Shown: one piece after another, positions 4,971 to 9,749 of the stretch
Layout: each line of letters opens with the position of its first letter
Numbering within the stretch: the first letter of the stretch is position 1
Assembly (NCBI GenBank): GCA_036825655.1
Contig: DAISXU010000083.1
Location: 1-9,749, forward strand
DNA length: 9,749 nucleotides
From: JALQTD01 sp036825655
GTDB taxonomy: Bacteria; Bacteroidota; Bacteroidia; Flavobacteriales_D; Sanyastnellaceae
Direction of reading: 5' to 3'
The notes under the pieces: generated by a model
The model's input: only the letters and a program-made list of their open reading frames with translations
The model's database searches: none
Told to the model about the DNA's origin: nothing
Position numbers and translations under genes: made by a program

Positions 4971-7865
4971 TTAATCCTCCAAGGTCTGTTTCACTTCTAC
5001 TTCTTCATACGCCTCAACAACGTCCCCGACTTTGATGTCGTTGAAACGATCGACGTTGAGTCCGCACTCAAATCCATGCTTGACTTCCTTTGCGTCGTCT
5101 TTGAATCGCTTCAGGGAGCCCAATGTACCGGTGTAGACCACCACTCCTTCTCGGATCACCCGAACTTTGGATGAGCGTTTGATCATGCCTTCCGTGACGA
5201 AGCAACCTGCAATCGTACCCACCTTCGAAATCTTGAAGGTCTCACGAATTTCGGCAGAGCCCACAATGGATTCTTCGATTTTCGCTGAAAGCAAGCCCTC
5301 CATGGCCTCCTTCATCTCTTCAATGGCCTTGTAGATGACGGAGTAGAGCTTGATTTGAACCTCTTCGCGCTCTGCCAACTTCCGGGCGGCACCAGAAGGG
5401 CGAACCTGGAAGCCTATGATGATTGCACTCGAAGCCGATGCAAGCAAGATGTCGGACTCAGAGATTTGACCTACAGCCTTGTGGATGATGTTCACTTGCA
5501 CCTTTTCGGTGCTTTGCTTCTGCAAGGAATCACTCAAAGCCTCGATCGAACCATCTACGTCACCTTTGACGATCAAGTTCAACTCCTTAAACTCTCCAAC
5601 GGCAATCCGGCGACCCAACTCCTCCAACGTCACGGTTTGCTGTGCACGTACCCCTTGCTCTCGCTGCAATTGCTGACGCTTCGTTGCAATGCCACGGGCC
5701 TCCTTTTCGTCTTCAAACACCCGGAATTTATCTCCTGCGTTAGGCGCTCCATCAAAACCGAGAACCGAAACCGGAACCGATGGACCAGCTTCTTCGATTC
5801 GTTGACCCCGTTCGTTGAACATGGCCTTGATTTTTCCTGAATATTGTCCGGCCAAAATCGCATCTCCAACACGCATGGTCCCTCCTTCGACGAGAAGATT
5901 TGTTACGTATCCACGGCCTTTGTCCAAGGAACTCTCGATGACCGTTCCCTGAGCAGCCTTGTTGGGGTTGGCCTGAAGTTCAAGCAATTCCGCTTCAAGC
6001 AAAACTTTTTCGAGCAGCAAATCGATGTTGAGTCCTTGTTTTGCAGAAATCTCTTGGCATTGGAACTTGCCTCCCCAATCCTCCACAAGGATATTCATCT
6101 CGGCGAGTTCACCCTTGATTTTCTCAGGATTCGCCTCCTCCCTGTCCACCTTGTTAATGGCAAAGATCATCGGGATACCAGCGGCCTGTGCGTGGTTAAT
6201 CGCCTCTTTCGTTTGAGGCATCACCGCGTCGTCCGCAGCAACCACGATGATGGCCAAATCCGTTACTTGCGCACCACGAGCACGCATGGCCGTAAAGGCT
6301 TCGTGACCTGGGGTATCCAAGAATGTCATTTTCCCACCCTTCGGCAATTCAACACTGTATGCACCGATGTGCTGGGTAATTCCTCCGGCTTCGCCACTGA
6401 TCACATTCGCTTTCCGAATGAAATCCAAAAGCGATGTTTTACCGTGGTCAACGTGACCCATGACGGTCACAATCGGAGCGCGTGGCTCCAAGTCTTCTGG
6501 ATCATCCACATCCTCCTCTACCGCCTCCTGCACATCGGAAGACACAAAGTCCGCGGTATATCCAAATTCTTCAACGATGATGGAAATGGTCTCCTGGTCC
6601 AATCGCTGGTTAATGGATACCATCATGCCCAAGGCCAAACACGCACTGATGACATCGTTTACGCTGGCATTCATCATGGAAGCCAACTCAGCTGCGGTTA
6701 CAAATTCCGTCAGCTGAAGGACTGTCGCCTGCTCCTGTTGACGAGCCGCTTCCTGCTCCTGCCGTTCTTGAACTGCACTTCGCTTCGCACGGCGCAACTT
6801 GGAAGATTTCGACTTGGATCCTCCGCTCAAGCGCGCTAGCGTTTCTTTGATTTCCTTCTGGATGTCCGCTTGCGTAACCTCCTTGCGTGGCTCATTGCGC
6901 CTTCCTCGCTTATTGGCAGCAGCGTTGCCTCCACCTTGATTCGGTGTTGGTTTTGCTGTTTTGGCTACATCTACCTTGGTGATGCGCTTGCGCTTGCGTT
7001 TGTTTTCTTCAGCTGAAGAGCCTCGCTTGCGCTCAACAGGGAGTTCAATTTTTCCTACAACCGTTGGTCCAGTTAGCTTTTCAGCCTTTGCACGCATGAC
7101 CTCTTGAGGCTTAGGAGCTTCCGCCTTTTCTGGCTTGACTTCTTCAGCTTTTGGTTGGGGAGCTTCCTTCTTTGGAGCCTCTTTTTTCGCGGCCGGTGCT
7201 TTCACTTTCTCTGCTGGAGCAGGGGCTTTCGCCTTTTCTGCTGGAGCAGGGGCCTTTTTCTTTTCCGCCTTTTTCTTGCGATCTGCTGGGAGTTCAATTT
7301 TCCCAACCACCTTCACGCCGCCAGCAGCAGGAGCTTCCTCCTCTTTTTTGGCTTCCGCTTTGGTGGGTTCAACCACAGGTTCCGGCGCTTTCTCTTCTGC
7401 CACCGGCGGAGACTCCACAACCGGCTCCGGTTCAGGAGCAGGCTCAGGGGCCTGAACAGCCTCGACTACAGGCTCTGCCTTCGGAGCTTCAGGGGCCGAT
7501 TTTACAGGGGGCTCGGGTGTTTCAATGCGCTCCACAACGGGCTGTTGCTCGCTCTTCTTGAACACCGAAAGATCAATTTCAGGCTCTTCATCCTTGGGTT
7601 TGGATGAGTTGCGTTTTGCCGATTCCAGCGTAATGCTCTCTCGCTCTTGGACAGCGCGAGAGGACGTGATGGCCTTTTGCTTGGCCTCCTTTTGGTCCTG
7701 GAAATTGGCCCGCACCAGCGCATACGCCTCCGGCTCGATTTTCCCGTTGGGTGAGGAGTCAATGGTGATTCCTTTTCCTGTGAGGAATTCGACGATGGTC
7801 GGAATACCGAGATTGAATTCTCGGGCTACTTTGCTGAGTCGTACGGGTTTGTTTGCGTCTGCCAT
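4971..7865 (-). CDS. infB: Translation initiation factor IF-2
   Basis: IF-2 is the GTPase that brings formyl-Met-tRNA to the 30S subunit and promotes 50S joining. Of its 964 residues, 8-55 form a first IF2N module. Residues about 105-330 are a Pro/Ala/Lys/Glu-rich linker, and about 384-435 a second IF2N module. The G domain holds G1 GHVDHGKT (470-477), G2 GGITQH (494-499), G3 DTPGHE (517-522), G4 NKVD (571-574) and G5 SAK (607-609). A beta-barrel domain II follows from about 638, then the C1 domain (about 745-850) and the tRNA-binding C2 barrel (about 870-960). All GTP-binding motifs are intact. The length fits the long-linker Bacteroidota form. It lies 63 bases after nusA, with no terminator between and no Shine-Dalgarno sequence, so it is probably translated from the rimP-nusA-infB message. 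Unlike the E. coli operon, rbfA and truB do not follow. Confidence 0.98.
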   Translation of the reverse strand: MADANKPVRLSKVAREFNLGIPTIVEFLTGKGITIDSSPNGKIEPEAYALVRANFQDQKEAKQKAITSSRAVQERESITLESAKRNSSKPKDEEPEIDLSVFKKSEQQPVVERIETPEPPVKSAPEAPKAEPVVEAVQAPEPAPEPEPVVESPPVAEEKAPEPVVEPTKAEAKKEEEAPAAGGVKVVGKIELPADRKKKAEKKKAPAPAEKAKAPAPAEKVKAPAAKKEAPKKEAPQPKAEEVKPEKAEAPKPQEVMRAKAEKLTGPTVVGKIELPVERKRGSSAEENKRKRKRITKVDVAKTAKPTPNQGGGNAAANKRGRRNEPRKEVTQADIQKEIKETLARLSGGSKSKSSKLRRAKRSAVQERQEQEAARQQEQATVLQLTEFVTAAELASMMNASVNDVISACLALGMMVSINQRLDQETISIIVEEFGYTADFVSSDVQEAVEEDVDDPEDLEPRAPIVTVMGHVDHGKTSLLDFIRKANVISGEAGGITQHIGAYSVELPKGGKMTFLDTPGHEAFTAMRARGAQVTDLAIIVVAADDAVMPQTKEAINHAQAAGIPMIFAINKVDREEANPEKIKGELAEMNILVEDWGGKFQCQEISAKQGLNIDLLLEKVLLEAELLELQANPNKAAQGTVIESSLDKGRGYVTNLLVEGGTMRVGDAILAGQYSGKIKAMFNERGQRIEEAGPSVPVSVLGFDGAPNAGDKFRVFEDEKEARGIATKRQQLQREQGVRAQQTVTLEELGRRIAVGEFKELNLIVKGDVDGSIEALSDSLQKQSTEKVQVNIIHKAVGQISESDILLASASSAIIIGFQVRPSGAARKLAEREEVQIKLYSVIYKAIEEMKEAMEGLLSAKIEESIVGSAEIRETFKISKVGTIAGCFVTEGMIKRSSKVRVIREGVVVYTGTLGSLKRFKDDAKEVKHGFECGLNVDRFNDIKVGDVVEAYEEVEVKQTLED
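7210..7253 (-). repeat. 27-base tandem repeat inside the infB linker
   Basis: The 17-base sequence TCTGCTGGAGCAGGGGC occurs at 7210-7226 and again at 7237-7253, a period of 27 bases. It encodes two 9-residue units KAPAPAEKA/KAPAPAEKV (residues 204-221, allowing for partial ends) in the basic half of the IF-2 linker. Because the period is a multiple of three, gain or loss of a unit would keep the frame. It is a coding repeat, not a mobile or regulatory element. Confidence 0.75.
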
Positions 7866-7928
7866 TGGCGTGTAGAGCGGGCTCTGATAGGGGTTAAACG
7901 AAATCGAAAGGTAACGGGTGCTTGGGGA

Positions 7929-9164
7929 TTAGGCCAATTCCTCTTTCAATATTTTCAAGACTTCTGCAACAGTTTCAACTTCCAAGTCGGTGCGTCGGAC
8001 CAAATCCTCTTCACCGATTTCGAGAACGGCACGTGCTGTTTCCAAACCGATTTTTCTGAATTCATCCAGGATCCAGGCATCGATTTCATCTGCAAATTCT
8101 CTCAAATCCACGTCCTCGAGCACGTCTTCATCATCGCGATAAACATCGATTTCGTAATTCGTGAGCAGACCAGCCAATTTGATGTTGTTGCCACCACGGC
8201 CGATGGCCAAGCTAACTTGGTCGGCTTTCAAGAAGACCTTCGCTTGGCGCGTGGTTGCGTCCAACTCCATGGAGGTGATCTTCGCAGGGCTGAGCGAGCG
8301 CGAAACCAACAATTGCTCGTTGTCTGTCCAGTTGATGACGTCGATGTTCTCATTCTTCAATTCACGGACGATGCTGTGAATGCGAGAACCCTTCATCCCG
8401 ACGCAAGCTCCTACCGGGTCGACGCGGTCGTCATACGACTCAACGGCAACCTTCGCCCGCTCACCTGGAGCACGCACAACCCGCTTGATGGTGATGAGTC
8501 CATCGAAAATCTCTGGCACTTCTTGCTCGAACAGGCGCTCCAAGAATTCAGGAGCTGTGCGCGACAAAATGATGCGAGGGTTGTTGTTGCGCATTTCCAC
8601 CTCGGCAACAACGGCCCGAACGGTATCGCCCTTCTTGAAGAAGTCCCCTGGGATTTGATGTTCCCGTGGCATGACCACTTCGTTGTCCTCATCGTCCACG
8701 AGCAGGATTTCGCGCTTCCAGATTTGGTATACCTCCGCGGTGACCACTTCCCCCACGCGCTCCCGGTACTTCTCGTACAGCGCATCTTTCTCCAAATCCA
8801 TGACGCGACCCGCCAAGTTCTGGCGAAGAGCCAACACGTTGCGGCGGCCAAAGGCTTCCAATTGGATTTCTTCCGAAACTTCTTCACCTACCTCAAAGTC
8901 ATCCTCGATTCTCAAGGCCTCTGACAAGGCGATTTGAGAATTTTCATCCTCGACCTCGCCATCGGGAACAATCTCCCGATTCCTCCAGATCTCCAGGTCA
9001 CCCTTGTCTGGATTGATGATGATGTCAAAGTTCTCGTCGTCACCGTAGTTCTTGACAATCATCGCGCGGAAGACGTCTTCCAAAATGCCCATCATCACCT
9101 CGCGGTCGATGTTTTTAAACTCTTTGAATTCCTTGAAGGAATCGATCAAATTGAGTTGCGCCAT
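7929..9164 (-). CDS. nusA: Transcription termination/antitermination factor NusA
   Basis: NusA binds RNA polymerase and nascent RNA and modulates pausing, termination and antitermination. The 411 residues comprise an N-terminal polymerase-binding domain (about 1-130) and an S1 RNA-binding barrel (about 135-200). Two KH domains follow, with GMKG (256-259) and GRGG (322-325) as their GxxG loops. A short C-terminal helix-hairpin-helix segment (about 365-410) includes RKIGLETARAVLEIGEEDLV. The length is the usual one for NusA without the two extra C-terminal acidic repeats of E. coli. Acidic patches (residues 70-100 and 344-362) are notable but ordinary for the group. It starts 29 bases after the rimP stop and ends 63 bases before infB, which supports a single operon. 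No Shine-Dalgarno sequence is seen. Confidence 0.97.
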   Translation of the reverse strand: MAQLNLIDSFKEFKEFKNIDREVMMGILEDVFRAMIVKNYGDDENFDIIINPDKGDLEIWRNREIVPDGEVEDENSQIALSEALRIEDDFEVGEEVSEEIQLEAFGRRNVLALRQNLAGRVMDLEKDALYEKYRERVGEVVTAEVYQIWKREILLVDDEDNEVVMPREHQIPGDFFKKGDTVRAVVAEVEMRNNNPRIILSRTAPEFLERLFEQEVPEIFDGLITIKRVVRAPGERAKVAVESYDDRVDPVGACVGMKGSRIHSIVRELKNENIDVINWTDNEQLLVSRSLSPAKITSMELDATTRQAKVFLKADQVSLAIGRGGNNIKLAGLLTNYEIDVYRDDEDVLEDVDLREFADEIDAWILDEFRKIGLETARAVLEIGEEDLVRRTDLEVETVAEVLKILKEELA

Positions 9165-9193
9165 TTCAACAGGTTTTATTGCTACTTAGAGAG

Positions 9194-9661
9194 TTACTTA
9201 AATGAGATGACCACCTTGGTGGATTGAATGTTTGCAAAAGCCCAAACCAATTCCTCCTCGACCCATTCTTTCGCTTTTCGACCCTCAATTCGGCGTTTTT
9301 CGCGAATTTTCAGGGCGATGCCTTCTTCGTCCACGCGAATCAACTCACCTTCAACCTTCGGGCCTTCGAGTGGTTTGACTTGCAGGTGCCTTCCAATGTT
9401 CTTCACGTACTGGCGGTGAAGTTGAAGGGGTTGATCGAGTCCGGGCGAACTAACGTCCAAACTGAAGTCTTCTACTTCCCGATCCAAGGACGATTCCAAA
9501 TGCCTGTGCAAGGCCATGCAATCTTCAATGGAAGTGGACGTGTCGTTGTCCAAAAGCACGCGAATTTGGTTTCCTTCTCCCACCCGAACATCCACTAAAA
9601 ACCCAGGCGTACCTTCAAGGTATGCTTCGGCTAATTGGCGAATGGTGGTGGTTGAAATCAT
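9194..9661 (-). CDS. rimP: Ribosome maturation factor RimP
   Basis: RimP binds immature 30S subunits and helps assemble the region around ribosomal protein S12. The 155-residue protein has the usual family length. The N-terminal alpha/beta domain (about 1-82) contains the hallmark DVSSPGLDQPL (69-79), preceded by an IEDCMALHRHLE helix. The C-terminal SH3-like barrel (about 86-155) carries GRHLQVK and GELIRVDEEGIALKI and ends on VVISFK. Its place directly upstream of nusA and infB is the classical bacterial order and confirms the call. It is the first gene after a terminator at 9706-9731, so the operon promoter should lie between about 9662 and 9705. I see no clear TAnnTTTG box there. Confidence 0.96.
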   Translation of the reverse strand: MISTTTIRQLAEAYLEGTPGFLVDVRVGEGNQIRVLLDNDTSTSIEDCMALHRHLESSLDREVEDFSLDVSSPGLDQPLQLHRQYVKNIGRHLQVKPLEGPKVEGELIRVDEEGIALKIREKRRIEGRKAKEWVEEELVWAFANIQSTKVVISFK

Positions 9662-9705
9662 CTTCTGGTTGGCGTTCGTTGAACTTTGCCCCTTGGGTAG
9701 AGGCC

Positions 9706-9731
9706 AAAAAAAGAGGGGTTGAGGCCCCTCT
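9706..9731 (-). terminator. Rho-independent terminator upstream of rimP
   Basis: Read on the minus strand, AGAGGGG (9731-9725) and CCCCTCT (9718-9712) pair in a 7-bp GC-rich stem with a 6-base loop, followed at once by a T-run (seven T at 9712-9706, the first in the stem). This is a textbook intrinsic terminator for a minus-strand gene whose end lies at or just beyond the right edge. It sits 44 bases before the rimP start, so it separates the rimP operon from its upstream neighbour unless it is read through. Confidence 0.85.
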
Positions 9732-9749
9732 ATTCTTCTTCGTTCTTCA

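Noticed and set aside
5844..6839. 331-codon open frame on the plus strand
   Set aside because: It lies wholly antisense to infB codons for the linker end, second IF2N module and GTPase domain, has no recognisable domain, and its composition is what the opposite strand of a conserved gene gives.
7104..7607. Plus-strand frames rich in Phe, Leu and Arg or in Ala, Gly and Ser
   Set aside because: They are complements of the Lys/Glu/Pro/Ala-rich IF-2 linker. Low complexity alone explains them.
7874..7885. AGAGCGGGCTCT hairpin just before infB
   Set aside because: It allows only a 4-bp stem with a 4-base loop and no T-tract, too weak to call a terminator or attenuator.
7905..7912. TACCTTTC as a -7 box for an internal infB promoter
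   Set aside because: It misses the final G of TAnnTTTG and has no TTG at a suitable distance; the operon spacing does not require a promoter here.

Overview
The window comes from a bacterium of the phylum Bacteroidota, probably a Flavobacteriales-like lineage; the genus cannot be fixed from the sequence alone. Four things point there. The first two genes of an alternative complex III (ACIII) operon are present, in the Bacteroidota form. A SPOR-domain protein sits beside infB. The gene starts lack Shine-Dalgarno sequences. The actA promoter has a Bacteroidota-type -7 box (TAnnTTTG).

Layout from right to left, following the main (minus-strand) direction. A Rho-independent terminator at 9706-9731 closes an upstream gene that lies outside the window. 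Next comes the tightly spaced translation/transcription operon rimP (9194-9661), nusA (7929-9164) and infB (4971-7865). A perfect hairpin at 4914-4945 lies between the ends of infB and a convergent plus-strand gene for an exported SPOR-domain protein (4300-4902). A 217-base divergent intergenic region (4083-4299) follows. It carries the actA promoter and, about 60 bases upstream of the -7 box, a near-perfect 7-1-7 palindrome that could be a Fur-family operator. Last are actA (2649-4082, hexaheme cytochrome c) and actB (1-2636, Tat-exported molybdopterin-oxidoreductase-like subunit with ferredoxin cluster). actB runs off the left edge.

How the genes work together. RimP matures the 30S subunit, NusA controls elongation, pausing and termination, and IF2 recruits initiator tRNA, so the right half is core gene-expression machinery. 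ActA and ActB are the electron-transferring periplasmic part of ACIII, a quinol:electron-acceptor oxidoreductase that replaces cytochrome bc1; the remaining act genes and an oxidase are expected beyond the left edge. The SPOR protein probably binds peptidoglycan; its link to either operon is unknown.

actB has no in-frame stop from its start to the window edge, checked codon by codon for 878 codons. There are no tRNAs, rRNAs, CRISPR arrays, insertion sequences or phage genes. I see no undescribed biological system. The items most worth a second look are the palindrome upstream of actA, an EF-hand-like loop in ActB, the fused extra heme domain in ActA, and the charge-segregated repeat linker of IF2.
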